Below are positions 33,133 to 60,359 of a stretch of DNA of 64,000 nucleotides, one piece after another (the stretch's first letter is position 1; the number at the start of each line of letters is the position of its first letter). Both the position numbers and the translations under genes were made by a program. The DNA is taken from assembly GCA_037893245.1 (NCBI GenBank), contig JBAIAA010000074.1, positions 2,976,001 through 3,040,000 of the forward strand, read 5' to 3'. Below the pieces are notes generated by a model that searched no databases, was not told the origin of the DNA, and saw only the letters and a program-made list of their open reading frames with translations. The DNA is from Crossaster papposus (taxonomy: Eukaryota; Echinodermata; Asteroidea; Velatida; Solasteridae).

Positions 33133-34379
33133 ACTGACAAGCTCTAATTGACAAATAAATGCAAAGAATAGCTACTTGTCTGAAATAGAGCCATAGTTTA
33201 TATCAATGTTTTGTTTTCAGACGAATATGCAATAATTATTTGCGAACTGTGAAGAAACTACATCTACACATTTTTGTCATAAAATAAAAAAACTTTAAGT
33301 CAAGAAAAACAAATCTGGAAACGAATACAATATAGCAGTCAACAATCTCACCAGATATTTGTTGAGAGTGGTACAGTACATACAATAGGCCTCGATACAA
33401 CAATTATGTAGTCTGAAATATAAAAAAGTCATATACCGGTACATGTATAAACACATTTGCAATTGGATACAAAAATAAAAATAATGAAGTATACTCATAT
33501 AATTTTCATGCAGAACTACACTTTACCTGCCCGCTATAAAACTTGTACCAAAAGAACAGGATACAAACGACACAAATATCAACCTATAGAAAAATAAAGT
33601 TTCATTAGTAGGCCTGTCTAGGTGCAACATGTAGGTTGTAGGGAAAATATAACAAAAAGTTGATGAATGCAATCGTATACAAATTTAAGTTTCAAGAGCA
33701 AGAAAATCACACTAAAACTAAATAGCCAATGTCCTGAACTCATTCATTTTTAAAATGTTAAACCTAGAAATATATGGATAAAAAAAAACAATCTTTGGTA
33801 TCCCCAACAGGAGTAAAAGATTTTCACATTTAGATTTGCCATTCAGAGCTGGAACGTACATGTAAATGGCCGATGTTCCCTGTTGTTGTCCCTAATTTAC
33901 CCTTTTCGTGAACTTTAAAGCAAACTCTTATCATCAGTAGCAACTGACCGGCCGAACGACTTGACTGAAAATATACACAATTTTTGATGAGTTTCATCCA
34001 ATCACAATCCTTGACACTGCATGAGTTTAATTGGAACATTAAAACATTAAAATAATTTGGATTAAAATCTTCCAAATGAAACGGTACTAATTTTTTAACA
34101 CCTTCAGAAGCTACTTGTTTTCCCACCAGAATTTTTACAAACTTGGCAGGGATCCAAGCCACATCAGGTGAGCTAAAGACACACCCCCATACACACCCCC
34201 AGCACGTCACACAGCCCATACCCCCAACACACTGGTGGTAGTGTATGGAGCATTCTGACCTTGGCCCCTGCATTGTATGTCACAGTGAACCAAACTAGTG
34301 AAATCAAAACTTACACAAAATATTGTGCTGTCTGAGTACAGACAGTTTTCTAAAGCAGGTTGCCTAAAGACTGAAGTTT
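33133..34379. other. No gene or known repeat seen
   Basis: AT-rich sequence. A 147-codon minus-strand frame (33830-34273) has no recognisable motif and no splice pattern to support it. Confidence 0.35.
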
Positions 34380-34762
34380 AAAGGTAGGATACACCATTTG
34401 CAGATATCAAAAATATTTACTACCGAATTATTAAGAAATATCTTACTCATTTGAAAGTAAATGTTGATTCTAGGCATCCAGCAAAATGATTGCGCTAGAT
34501 ATCCTGTAATTATTCCGAAAAATATAATTTTATAATGAAAAATTCGCAATCGCCGTCCAGCGATCGCGAAAAAACAAAGATAACATAAGAATAACTGCTC
34601 GACGCCGGTTGAAACAAACCGCTGTTTTTCGTGCTTTTCTCGGCATCCATGATTGTAAAAATTCGGATAGCTCAGTTAAACGATATTTACTATAAAATAC
34701 AATCCCCCAAATCTACTCATTCATGATAATTCAAGCAATGACCAATGGTACATACTACCTTT
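34380..34762 (+). mobile_element. GGTAGGATACACC MITE, copy d
   Basis: Both ends present (AAAGGTAGGATACACC ... GGTACATACTACCTTT), full length ~383 bp. The best reference copy in the window. Confidence 0.92.
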
Positions 34763-35284
34763 AAGAATGGTAGAGTTCATCTCAGCACTCCTAGAATCCT
34801 GGTGCTGGTGTAAAAAAGCAAAGGATTTTTGAAGGAACAAAGAAGGTATTTGAGAGCCACAAATCTTGAGGCAAAATATTTAAGCACCTTCCTCTTTCAC
34901 TAACATTCAGCTACACCCCAACAACATTAAAAACCAATCAATTTTAAGGGACTGTTTTGCACAGTTAAGAATTGCTTTGTTAATGTTATTGTCCATAATT
35001 TTGACTGGAGGTGATTGATATGCCAGCTGCACACTCAGTGTACCGGTACCTCTTTTGCCTATTGATGGTTGTCATACATGTAGTTTTTGCATTTGTGATT
35101 AGGCAGTTTTTAAAAGTTTTTATTAAGCCTAAAAGATCTCAAATCCTCCAATTTTAATACAATTTTGCTCACACCCTAAGAAGTTAAGGTTAATGCCCTC
35201 ACCTTTGGCTCGGGCATTAACACGTCCAGGCCAATGAGCCGATTTTAAACGTAAAACTGGTCAACCACATATTTATTCCGTGTG
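34763..35284. other. No gene seen
   Basis: Contains TTAAGGTTAATGCCCTCACC and GGCTCGGGCATTAACACG around 35185-35222, a short inverted pair. Nothing else recognised. Confidence 0.3.
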
Positions 35285-35570
35285 GAAGTTTTACAATAAT
35301 GGATGCCAAGAAAAAAAAAAGAAAAAAATGTCCCTCGTTTTCAACTGGCATCGGGCAGTTGTTCTTGTTTTTGTTTTTTGTAATCGCCGCCCCGTCGATA
35401 ATAATTGTTTAAAGAAAAATCAATTTTTCTGAAAAATTGCAGTATATATTTAGCGCAATTATTTTGTTGGATGCCTAGAATCATTATTTACTTTAAAATA
35501 AGTAAGATATTTCTTAATAATTTTGTATTAATTTTGTTTCGATATCTGCAAATGGACATATCCTACCCGA
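35285..35570 (-). mobile_element. GGTAGGATACACC MITE, copy e, partial
   Basis: Reverse orientation. It has ATGGATGCCAAGAAAA and the right end CAAATGGACATATCCTACC; the left end is missing. Confidence 0.75.
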
Positions 35571-36571
35571 TATTGTACTTGACAAAGCTGTTTTGGAATG
35601 ATTGGGTCGCTTTCTTGTACCAATTTTTTGTGCACAGTTATTGATTTGCTCTCTACACCTCGGATATCAAATGTTATTTGGCTGATCTACACTTTGCCCT
35701 CTTCAGAAGAAAATGTTAGGTCGTCCAGAAAAGATCCCCGACTGTGTCAGGAGATGTCCCTGGGGTTTATAACAAATCTAGTTTCTTACCAGATTCAGCT
35801 GAAATTGTGCCACAGTCACTAGATATCAAAGGTTGAAATGTGAAGCAGATGGTATAACAACTATTTGGTATAAGCTATTTTGCTTGTTTGGTTTATAATA
35901 ATGCATTTCACAACATGATCCACATTCGCTATCAGCAAATCAATATCCAATACATTAAAAAAATTGCTCAGACTATTTAAAACAAGTGTACACGTGTAAA
36001 GACAAAGTACAATATGAACAACGTGCGTTCCAGCTCTGCGATATAATTTATTCAACTGTTTAAGTTTTAAAATGGGGAATTGTGAGTGTTATTTATCGTT
36101 TGTATAGTAATGTATTAACAAAGGCAAATGACAGGTTGTTACATTTATTACATTTATTACCATCAGTTATTCAATTTTATAGTTTGAAGTTCCTTTTTTG
36201 TTTTACCTCTAGGATGTTCAGGAAGGGAACCAAAGCATCACATTTAGGGTTATTTGTTGTTTGTTTGTTGGTAGATCCGTTGGGTGTGTTGGGTTGTTTG
36301 TATTTTGTGTTGACGCAATGTTTTAACTTGAACATTTCCATTTTTGAGAACAGTGAGTTTCAAGAGATAAATGGCAGGTCATTGGTTTTATTGATATCAA
36401 TTGGCATCATTTGTTTTTAGTTCTTACAGTTATTGTTTATACTTTGGTCATTAATTATTGGGGTGTTTTTTTTAATGTTTTGTTTTTGCCTCCACAGAGA
36501 TTTGGTGGCAGACTTAATCATTTTGGATACTGACATCACAGCTATGTCTGAAACGAGGTTTGTATGATCTC
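35571..36571. other. No gene seen
   Basis: Open frames of 74 and 112 codons are AT-rich with no domain signal. Confidence 0.35.
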
Positions 36572-36720
36572 CCCATTCCCCATCCTCTGCCCCATCCTCA
36601 CCTCATCCCCAGCCCCACCCCCTGGCTCACCCCAACACATCCCCAGCTCCACCCCCTGGCTCACCCCAACACATCCCCAGCCCCACCCCTGGCTCACCCC
36701 AACCCATCCCCACCTCACCC
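36572..36720 (+). repeat. C-rich minisatellite, ~34-bp unit
   Basis: Three to four copies of CATCCCCAGC(C/T)CCACCCCC followed by TGGCTCACCCCAACA. Confidence 0.88.
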
Positions 36721-37202
36721 TTTGTCCCACTTCTCAACTTGTTTTGATTTGTTTTGCCACGTCGGGGTTCTATAAGAGCTTTTTGTTACCTGATGATGAT
36801 GATAATTTTGTACAAAATTCGACATCCAGGAACTTTCCACTATATAAAAAAGCTATTAACTCTCTCAGACTTGGTCCAAAAACCACACTGCAACAGAGGT
36901 CTAATAAAACAGGAATTCCCACAGGGAACGAGTACTTCTGGCTATTGGTTGCTGCTTTTCCATAATGGCAGGCAATAGTTTATTATTATTTTAACAATTA
37001 AGCACCAACAACGAGCTCTTGTGCGTATTCGTGCTTGTTTGCACTTGTAATTCAATAAGTATTGTCCCTAAGTTATTAAAACCAGAGTTTGTTCAGTATT
37101 CACTTTGTTTTTCATTCACTTTGTTCTTCTTTTATGGACATTTAGATAAAGGCCAAGGATGTGACAGGGTTATAATGAATTAGGCATACAAAAAAAAAAT
37201 GT

Positions 37203-37520
37203 TATGTTGGCGTAACCCGACCGACCCTAAAAATACGGCCGACCCTGGATATTTTGTTTTTCAAGGGACGAAATTTAATGATTAAAATCTATATAAATCT
37301 AGTTATAAATACGTTTGAAACCATTTCTGACCGTTTCTCATTGTTGTGTGTGTGTGGATTGTGTATATATATTGAACCTGGACCCGCTATCGTGTATCAC
37401 TACCGGCTTAAAAAATTAGAAAACATCATTTTCATTGCTGGGAGGAAAAAAAAAAAAAATAACAATAATCCCTACCTACATGTACCTACCCTATTTTTTT
37501 GGGCCCGCTACGCCAACATA
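37203..37520. mobile_element. MITE with TATGTTGGCGTA ends
   Basis: TATGTTGGCGTAACCCGACC at the left; right end GGGCCCGCTACGCCAACATA. About 318 bp, non-coding. Confidence 0.75.
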
Positions 37521-37703
37521 ATATTTGTTTTTTATGCCTTAGTATGGTCATGCATGTTGGTTCATAGCAAAATGACAATATACATGGAAGGTCATCAATG
37601 TACATTTAACAATTGTTGATGGCTGGGAAGTAGGATATGCCCAAGGGGTGCATACATGTAGCACTATCAAGTTGGGGCTATGTTTAAAAAAACGACATAC
37701 CGG

Positions 37704-38131
37704 TATGTGACCTGGCACCACGAAATGAGCGGAAATTTGCACATTACCAAAACGAGTTATTGGCCGAAGTGTCAATTTTTCAAGTGGGAGGTCGTTTTTG
37801 AGTTGTTAACGTTTTTACATACAAACAAACCTTCTTTATCATATTCCAAAATTGTATAGCTCAATTAAAACTCTAAAGTGTTTTTTTTGTGGCCAAATTG
37901 CACTGATTGATAGTATAGTTGGCATGGTTCACGGACTTTAAACTCCGTTTTCTCAAAACAAGGGAGCATGACTTCAGCTATATCAAAGGAGTATAGCGGC
38001 GGCTAAGAATAAGCTACAGCAACACACAATACGTCATTTGAAAGCTAAGGACTTCTTCTTTCTAGAAATGTAATAACGTCAACTTTTTAATTTTGCAACT
38101 TTTCACCCATTTTGTGGTGCCAGGTCACATA
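37704..38131. mobile_element. TATGTGACCTGGCACCACG MITE, copy 1
   Basis: 428 bp with ends TATGTGACCTGGCACCACG and TGGTGCCAGGTCACATA. The interior is shared with the copies at 45963 and 53224. Confidence 0.9.
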
Positions 38132-38700
38132 TCCTAAATCACATCAGTCAGCGATTGTTTTGTTCTATCCAGCCAATGATAAGTTTTTCTTCCAGAGATA
38201 AGTTGCAGTTCTCAGTCGCAAGCACGCTGGTTTATTCTATACACACGTGCATCATGCCATCCGCACCTATTTTGTATGCAGCACAGTACGACATTTATTT
38301 ATGTGTTTTTTACAAATTACATTTACATGTTTGTAGATACAGGGCAGTATTATAGACGATTCAATTTGTGACTTGTCAAATTTTGAGTTGAAATTGAATC
38401 CTTAGAAAATTGTTTTCCCAGAACACGTACGTCACATTCACAGAGCTGAAACATTATCAATTTTTTTTTTAAGCACCTTCTATGGGCCTAAATCTTTATA
38501 TTTTGAGCACTTTTGATTCACTTGATGATAACTTAAACATATATTTGGATAAAGGGTCATCACAGATTTGTCTTTTGAAGAAACAAATAGGTAGAATAAC
38601 AAGCAATGGCAGCCATTTTGAAAATTTAAAAAGTGCTTGTTTTCTACCTATACCTATAGGACAAATCTCCGATAGCCCTATATAGCTAAACAAAATCTTT

Positions 38701-38942
38701 TTAACCAGTTCGCGCCGGATGACGTATATAAATGCAAAGTTTTCCCCAAATTCAAAACGGATGACGCTTAAACACGCCAAGTTCAAGTTCGGAAATGTCT
38801 GTCAGCAGCGAGCAAGGCCGGAAATGCGTGGGTGTGCTTCCCGGTACTATCGACCTGAACCTGCTTCGGATCGTGTTTCGTTAAAAATAATCCCGCCCCT
38901 CGGCTCGGTGATGTTAAAATAATCCCGACGCGAACTGGTTAA
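38701..38942 (+). mobile_element. TTAA-ended MITE, copy 9
   Basis: Full length, 242 bp, both TTAA ends intact. Close to the family consensus. Confidence 0.94.
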
Positions 38943-39002
38943 TGATATACTTTGACTGTCGCAAATTCTGTCCTTTTATTCTTTGATTGAACAATTTTTA
39001 CA

Positions 39003-39092
39003 TTAACCCTAACTCCCTACACAACAAAGGAAGTTGGAGGATTTTGAAGGAATTGTATTGTTCAATAACAATGGTGAGGGAGTTAGGGTTAA
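39003..39092. mobile_element. 90-bp TTAACCCTAACTCCCT element
   Basis: The left TTAACCCTAACTCCCT and right AGGGAGTTAGGGTTAA are exact reverse complements. The interior holds one reversed decamer pair, AATTCCTTCA|AAATCCTCCA. The smallest member; it lies 60 bp upstream of the first TDO exon seen. Confidence 0.88.
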
Positions 39093-39151
39093 TCTGCTTG
39101 ACTAATCTGCCAAATGGCATAACGATCTCTCTAAATTGTACTTTGTGACAG

Positions 39152-53023
<13,872 letters not shown>

Positions 53024-53176
53024 AGGTGAACAAATGTTTTGGGAACTTTTTTTAAGGAGGGGGGGTTTGACTCGAATGTCAAAGGTTCCAATTGAACTTG
53101 ATACATTTGTCACACAGAATTACTGTATTGTAACAGGGCAAATATAGCAGTACATGAACATCCAATATTACAAGGG

Positions 53177-53201
53177 AATCACCCCCCCCCCCCCCCCCCC
53201 C
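53177..53201 (+). repeat. Poly-C run
   Basis: About 22 C residues 150 bp after the TDO stop; likely hard to sequence and length-variable. Confidence 0.85.
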
Positions 53202-53223
53202 CTCCCTCCCTACAAAAAGATCA

Positions 53224-53647
53224 TATGTGACCTGGCACCACGAAATGAGCGGAAAGTCACACATGGTCAAAACTAGTTATTGGCCGAAACGTTCATTTTT
53301 CAAGTTGGAGGTCGGTTTAGAGTTAACCTTTTTACATAATAAAACTTCTTTATCATATCCCTAAAGTGTATAGCTCAATTAAAACTCTAAAGTGTGTTTT
53401 TTTGGTGGCTGAATTGCAGTGAGTGATAGTATAGTTGACACAGTTTACGGACTTTGAACTCTGTTTTCTCAAAACAAGGGAGCATGACTTCAGCTATTTC
53501 AAAAGAGTATAGCGGCGGCTAGGAATAAGCTACAGCAACACACACTACATCATTTGAAAGCTGAGGACTTCTTTCTTCTAGGAATATTATAATGCCAACT
53601 TTTTTATTTTGCGACTTTCCACCCATTTCGTGGTGCCAGGTCACAAA
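53224..53647. mobile_element. TATGTGACCTGGCACCACG MITE, copy 3
   Basis: ~424 bp, matching 37704 across the interior; the last bases read TCACAAA instead of TCACATA. Confidence 0.9.
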
Positions 53648-55306
53648 TGAAGCAAGATATGGGACGAAGAGAACCTCCCCTTCTTTGTGGCGGTCATTGT
53701 GCTTGCGGAATGTTTCTCAGGATTTTTTTAAAGGTTTTTAGAGGGTGGTGTTTAGGTAACAATAGTCTAGGGAGTGTATAGGTATGGGGGAGTCCCTCGG
53801 TCCCATATCTTGCTGGGTATAACAAAGATCATAGGCCCAATGTAATTTAATTCAATTCGTTTTGCTTTGCACAGTTTCGTAACAAAATATGATGGTGTCA
53901 CCATTTAGCTTCTGGTAAATCAGGGCAAGAAATCCCCATGTCCTTGTTAGTTTATTTGTTGGTTTGTGCATAACAAACGTTTAAAGCCAGTACACACTGT
54001 GCGGGAGTGAAGCAAAGGTCATGTTTACTGAGGCAGTTTGTAGGTAAAATCTCCATCGTCTCTCTGTGAAAGAAATTTTTTGAAGCATTTAAAAAATGTT
54101 GGCACTTTTTGCCGATATGTGCTGGTTTCACTTTTAGAATGGAGAAAAATCTAAACTATTTTTCATAAAATGACGTAATTACCACACAGCTGTTCAAATT
54201 GCCTCACATTGGAAATCAATTATCCATTATTTAAAAAAACTAAAGTGAAGTGTAACCTAACTGTGCAAAGTGGCCCATGACACATGTATGGTTGATGTTT
54301 TATGTCCATAAGTAGTTGATGGGTGGTTTGTTGCTATGCAAGGAATAACAGGCTGGGCGGTTTGAGAACTAAGAGTTTACATTTTCCGCATTCCAATTGA
54401 ATAGGCCGTATTATTGATTGTTGAGGGCGCTGTGCTCACGGTATTTGGGGATATAATTAAAAGTGATTAGGAGATAATTCACGTCAGTTTGAATATTCTT
54501 ACAGCTCAAAATGTTTTTTCTTTCTAATATTCAATTTATAGATAAAGTAAAGTTACTAAAACTACTTCAATAAAAGAGATTTTGCCTGTGTTGGGTACCC
54601 AGAAAATGGCGTCTTACAGCGCCCTCGTGCGGCCAAAAATACGGCTCATTCCTGTTGTAAAGATATAATCCGCGATAATGTTTGTATTTCCACCAGTATT
54701 TTCCAGGGTCTTAAAATTTGTATGTTAGTAGTAAAATAGATGTGTAAAAAGTAGTTTATTTTGCTATTTTAGCTAAAAAAAATTGTATAATGTGAGACAA
54801 ATTAAATGTAAAATTTACTAAACTGTGAATGGCCGATAGGAAAACACAATAAAATCGTGTAATTATGAGTTATTCAATAATTTTCTCCACAGAAGTATTT
54901 TAGCAGTATACATGTTATGTGCGTTCACGAATTGACACTTGTGGGGTACCAGGAACAAAGGGCGACGATGGTACCCTGCAAGTCCTCTCTTTAGAAATAG
55001 GTACAAAGAAAAACAAAAGGGAAATAAAGTCGAACAATAGAGGTACCCCACAACCAATGGCGTGCCAATTAGCCTGTACGAACATTTCATATATACTGTG
55101 GACCTTCTCAGGATGCGGTTAGAGGTTACGGATTGTAGACTTGCACACGTCCACAGTCCGTTTTGCCCTTTCTGAAAAAGAGCTTTAGAGGAAAAACAGG
55201 GTTATCTGTAGAAATATGAAGGGGAACAACTTACAGCCTCAGAATCTAAATTTAGGGTTAAAACAAATATGGAAGCAAGACAATTAATTATTTGGCCAAC
55301 GTTTTC
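53648..55306. other. Intergenic region between TDO and the protease
   Basis: No exon found. A weak foldback lies at about 54930-55075 (TTGTGGGGTACC ... GGTACCCCACAA). The rest is AT-rich and unassigned. Confidence 0.45.
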
Positions 55307-55516
55307 TTAACCAGTTCGCGCCGGATGACGTATATAAACGCAAAGTTTTCCCCAGATTTAAAACGGATGACGCATAAACACGCCACGAGCAAGGCCGGAA
55401 ATGTCTGTCAGCAGCAAGCAAGGCCGGAAATGCGTGGGTGCTTTTCCCAGTACTATCGCCCTGAACCCGCAACGGATCGAGTTTCGTTAAAAATAATCCC
55501 GGCGCGAACTGGTTAA
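55307..55516 (+). mobile_element. TTAA-ended MITE, copy 13
   Basis: Both TTAA ends present. About 30 bases of the usual right part (CGCCCCTCGGCTC region) are missing. Confidence 0.9.
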
Positions 55517-56676
55517 CTTCATGAAGACAAAGAAATGTCCATAGTACGTACATGTATAGAATGGGTGTGTGTATAATGGTGCGAAATACGGTACCCTCTG
55601 GAGACGTGAACACAATAGGGACAATGGAAGTGAAAAGGTCTCCACTAGGAATTTCACGAATTAGATTTTTGGATTTTATTTAAATTACCTAAAAACTAGA
55701 ATTAGGATGTGGGTTAGGGTTAGTGTTTGGGTTAGGGTATAATTAGGGTAAAAATTTCAACCCAGAAATATAATTGTGGTTAAAATGGGAGCATTTTGAA
55801 AAACGTGCTCGACTTTCTAACCATTTTGTACACGAGAACAAAGCCATGTCTGCACAGTGATACAAAAATGCGAATGTACGTGTTTATAAGTTGATCCTGC
55901 AAATCATGAGTGAAAACGAAATGGCACTAACTGACAGAATTACAAGCTGTGAAAACTACAGTACTTTGTTGTAGCTACGTAGCCCATCTTGTGAAGAATA
56001 AGGGACAGAGAAGGTAAAGTGCAAAGCCACCTCCGTCGTTCCACAAAGTGGGGCGAGGTTGCCTGCGAAGCTACCCACGGTGGCAAAGTCGCCCACTCCC
56101 TGCAAAGCGGGTGATGGTGACCTGGCAAAGGGAAGGCACCTCGTTTGGTAACTTTAATCCAAGTAAATATACCCAAAAGTGGTGTTTTTATTAACTGATT
56201 TAGTTTGCCTATTTTGATACAAGTATTAAAGCATATATTTTTTTCTATTTGTGGAAGTTATTTGTTTAAGAGTCTTCTTAAGACTGTTTTTAGTTTGTTT
56301 CAAATTACATGACTGCCATCAATTAATAGTATAGAAGACTTTATTTCGGGTTGTGTAAAAGTAAGAAAAGTGCTTTTAAAGCAGCGCAGTATTTTTGTAC
56401 GTAATGGTTTTGAAATGTAAAGTCTGGATTTCTGAACTGGAATTCATTTCCTCTTTACAGAGTATTAAATAGCATCCAACATTTTGAGCTGGACCGTAAC
56501 AAGCATTTTTTTGTGTGTAACTAATTTTAGCTGTATAAAGATTTGTTTTGATAAAGGCATTTCATCCCGGCATTGAAAAGATAGTCGGATTATATTTCTG
56601 GATTGTCTACAACTGTTTATAGTGTACCAAATCTGCACAGCAAATCGTCATTAATACTAACTTTCTTAGCTTTGTT
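55517..56676. other. No gene seen
   Basis: GTTAGGGTTAGTGTTTGGG near 55712 is a short repeat-like patch. A 78-codon minus frame (55940-56176) lacks recognisable motifs. Confidence 0.35.
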
Positions 56677-57121
56677 AAAGGTAGGATACACCATTTGAAG
56701 ATATCAAAAATAAAAAAACTACTGAATTATTAAGAAATATCTTACTTATTTGAAAGTAAATATCTTACTTATTTGAAAGTAAATATCTTACTTATTTGAA
56801 AGTAAATAATGATTGTAGGCATCCAGCAAAACGATTGCCCTAGATATCCTTCAATTGTTCTGAAAAATTGAATTTTATAAAAAAAGAAATCACGATTGCT
56901 GGACGGCGATCGCAAAAAAAACACCAAAAGAACCACTGCCCGACGCCGGTTGAAAATAAATGCTGTTTTTCTTGCTTTTCTCAGCATCCATTATTGTAAA
57001 ACTTTGGAGAATTCCGTTAAACGATATTTACTATAAAATACACCCCCCCCCCCCCCCCCCTCTCCCTCAATCCACCTATTCACGATAATTTTGGCAATTA
57101 CTAATGGTGTATCCTACCTTT
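56677..57121 (+). mobile_element. GGTAGGATACACC MITE, copy f
   Basis: Whole copy with a small internal tandem of ATCTTACTTATTTGAAAGTA (three times) and a ~20-base C run. Its right end CTACCTTTAA runs directly into TTAA MITE copy 14. Confidence 0.9.
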
Positions 57122-57362
57122 AACCAGTTCGTGCCGGATGATGTATATAAACGCAAAAATTCCCCCAAATTCAAAACGGATGACGCATAAACACGCCAAG
57201 TTCAAGTTCGGAAATGTATGTCAGCAGCGCGCAAGGCCGGAAATGCGTGGGTGTGCTTCCCGGCACTATCAGCCTGAACACGCTTCGGATCGAGTTTCGT
57301 TAAAAATAATCCTGCCCGTCGGCTTGGCGATGTTAAAATAATCCCGGCGCGAACTGGTTTAA
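57120..57362 (+). mobile_element. TTAA-ended MITE, copy 14
   Basis: Full length; a sister of copies 3 and 16 (CGCGCAAGGCCGG, GTCGGC.TGGCGATG variants). Confidence 0.92.
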
Positions 57363-58477
57363 GAAGTGTGACATAGTATTTGTTTATTGAATTTGTAATG
57401 AATTGTAAGACTAATATTGTGGTATTTTTCAGAACTGTACGAGCTTTTTACCTCAGTTTATTATGTACTCGGCTGTTTATTGCTTAAAGCACAAGGCTTG
57501 TAAGTGTATTGATAATGATTGACATGTAATGTACATTTACACGTTTCACCAATTAATAATGCATAGCGTTATAGAATTGTATAGCATATAAACTAGGGAT
57601 ATTGCACAAGATTTAGTTTTAAAATGTGTTTAAAGGGATCGTAGACGTTTGGTAATTACTCCATAAATTAATGGCAATAAAAACTTACTTGGTATGAAGT
57701 ACAGCAGCTTTGGATAGTATAATGCATTTGTAGAAACTTTTCACTTCGAAGTACTGCAGTTATAAAAAAAAGATATCACTTTTTATCCCCAAAAATTTGA
57801 ATCTGAGAAGCGTTACTGCAGTGACGTTTCTCAGATTGTGTATTCCAATGCAAATTATTCTTACTGCGTGGACATAACCGCTCCAGATTTTCGAAAATAT
57901 CTGAAAATCGCTATCACCTTTTGAAATGAAATTTTTACAGGTGAGTTTTATGGTATATATCTATAACTATATAGGATTGAAACAAACAATGGGTTCTAAT
58001 TACCAAACTGATATGCTCCCTTTAATATCACAAGTGTCGACCAATTATTTGGAAACATTTTGTTCAGTGGTTCGTTCTCACTTTTTGAAGTTGCGATGCC
58101 AGTTTTTGTGTCGACTACTGTGTTGAATACAATGAAGTACTATTAGCCTCCTATTTGTAATTTTATGAGCATAAGAAAATGAATAAAGTGCTTTTTAATT
58201 GTTGCACAAAGCTTTCCAATCTTTAGTTTTAGTGTTTATGATTTGTTTCATGTTTAGGCAAGCATCTTATTCTTTTTTCTGTTTTTTTAATGTTAATTTT
58301 TATTTAAACTTAAAAGTACAAACATCAATTTCAGCATTTGTTTTGAAGTAAAACAAAAAAACGCTTGAATTTGTCTAAAAGTTACATGCAAGTTTTACTA
58401 TTCAGCATTTGAAAATGAACTAAAATGGTAGTAAAATGCTTGTCTATATGCACAGCTGAATAGTTTATAATTACACA
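57363..58477. other. AT-rich, no gene seen
   Basis: GAGAAGCGTTACTGCAGTGACGTTTCTCAG near 57805-57835 is an imperfect hairpin. No other structure recognised. Confidence 0.35.
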
Positions 58478-58898
58478 ATTGTGACCTGTCATCACAAAAT
58501 GAGCGTAAAGTCGCACGGAGTGATTTCCCAGTACGGCCAGTCAAAATTTGAAGGGGTGGTCGATTTTGAGATTATGGGTTTTTTAAAGACTAAATCCCCA
58601 ACAATCAATTCCCAATTTTTCAGGACGATTAGAAAAAAAGAAAACAAAGTTTGAGACAATTTTAGGTATCCCTTTCTTTGCGCGTTTACACAATTTCTCG
58701 AAAGAAATGCCCGTTTTCTCATAATCTCTGTATTAAGACTCTAGACTAAAAAATAAAAATATAAAAAATATTGAGTATCAAACCTCCAAGTGTTGTATAC
58801 CATTGGAAAGCTCTGTTTCCACAGAATTTAGAAATACCCATATCTCAATTTTAGATTTTGCCGACTTTACGCTCATTTTGTGATGACAGGTCACAATT
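58478..58898. mobile_element. TGTGACCTGTCATCAC MITE, copy 1
   Basis: ~420 bp; AATTGTGACCTGTCATCAC and GTGATGACAGGTCACAATT are exact inverted ends. Confidence 0.9.
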
Positions 58899-59176
58899 GG
58901 TCATAAAAAGATGGTAGTATTAAATGCTTAATAAAATGGTAGTAAAAGCAAATGGTAATTTTTATTAACACTAATTCTACCTCCATGCCTTAATTAACTC
59001 CCTATTGTAATTTACTAGGAACTACACCATATGGCAAAGTGTTGTAATCTGATTCTGGAGTTATTATATTGTAAGACTGTCAGATTAGAGTTATGAATAA
59101 ACGAATTAAATTGCAAATGCTATACAGATGCTATATGCTTTAAAAAAAATGGTAGCAAATGGTAGTTAACTCCCTG

Positions 59177-59877
59177 GGTCGTATGAATAAAGTACAAGTA
59201 TTTACTTTGAAGTAGAAGCATTAAGGAAAAGCAAATGCTTCAATTCGTATGAATAAAATAAAGTTTTACTGTTTAGCATTTACTGGCTGAAATAGCAGTA
59301 AATGCTTTTTACTTGCAATTGATTTCACAGCCGAATGGTTTATAACAAGAGTCTCTATTGTGTGTACGATACACACCCACGCATAGACGCTCGTAAGCTG
59401 ACGGGTGTTGAAATGAAATCGGAACCTCAAGTTGCTGCTTCGCAGTCATTATGCCCTTTTCTGTCTCAGCAATATTGCAAGAAATTATCGGCCATCTATC
59501 ATCTCATTTCCTTCCCCAAAATCAGTAAAACTGCTTGTATTTTAATCCTAGACAATCCATCTTCCATGTTCATACCTTTTCCTGCCTAACCACATTATAC
59601 AAAAGCTTCTATTTTTTATATTAGTATTTACTTCTCTTTTTTCAAGGTAGCCCGGACCCAACCTTGAAAAATTACGAGTAAATACTGCAAATCTAAAGCA
59701 TTTACTCATTTTTATTCATACCAAATGGAGCAAATACTAATATTCTAGCAAATGCTGGAAATTAAAAAGTAAATACTTTAGGTCTTTAGCAAATACCTTA
59801 CAGTAAAACCTATTGCTTCATTTTTATTCATACAGTTGGTAATAAAAGCAAATGCTAGTTTTTATTCATACGACCCA
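59177..59877. mobile_element. Element with GGGTCGTATGAATAAA ends
   Basis: GGGTCGTATGAATAAA at the left and TTTTATTCATACGACCC at the right. Inside, AGCAAATGCT/AGCATTTACT words recur in both directions, and TTTTATTCATAC recurs near 59715 and 59818. A further copy of the end lies at 59913. An unrelated patch at 59330-59640 may be a nested piece. Confidence 0.65.
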
Positions 59878-60359
59878 GTGCCCTAACATACCTTGTGTAA
59901 AAGACTCGGTTTAGAGGTCGTATGAATAAAAAACCCATTGCAAATGCTATAGTAAATGCTCAAAAAACATTGTAATAAAAGCAAATAAGAGATTCCAATA
60001 AAACCGGTTGTTAAAGTTTGACCGAGTGGCATTGTTAGGGTTATTATGAGCCAATGCGACTTCTTGCTGTTTTAATTGGAGATTTGCCAATACTTTAGGT
60101 TTTCTCTAAATTGGACATGGACAAGGAATGCCCTACTGGTTGGTACCCAAATTTGAGCATGTTCAATAACGCATTCATTACACAAATCTTTTTATTACAC
60201 TTTTAGCTTTGTATTTAAAAAACATGTGAAATATTTTATTTAAGCCATTTCATATTTTAAAATTTCTGAATATAAACTTTGGCATACTTTTAAGCAAAAG
60301 CCAATTATTTCATTTTAAAAGTTAATACAATTGAGAAAAAAAATATTATGAGAAACAAA

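Noticed and set aside
32636-33154. Long open frames of 161-172 codons (STSPIFYFAHFLLRPF repeats)
   Set aside because: They are the 18-bp minisatellite read in several frames on both strands; a unit divisible by 3 gives this for free.
33830-34273. 147-codon minus-strand frame
   Set aside because: No motif, no splice support, and cysteine/histidine spacing that fits no known domain.
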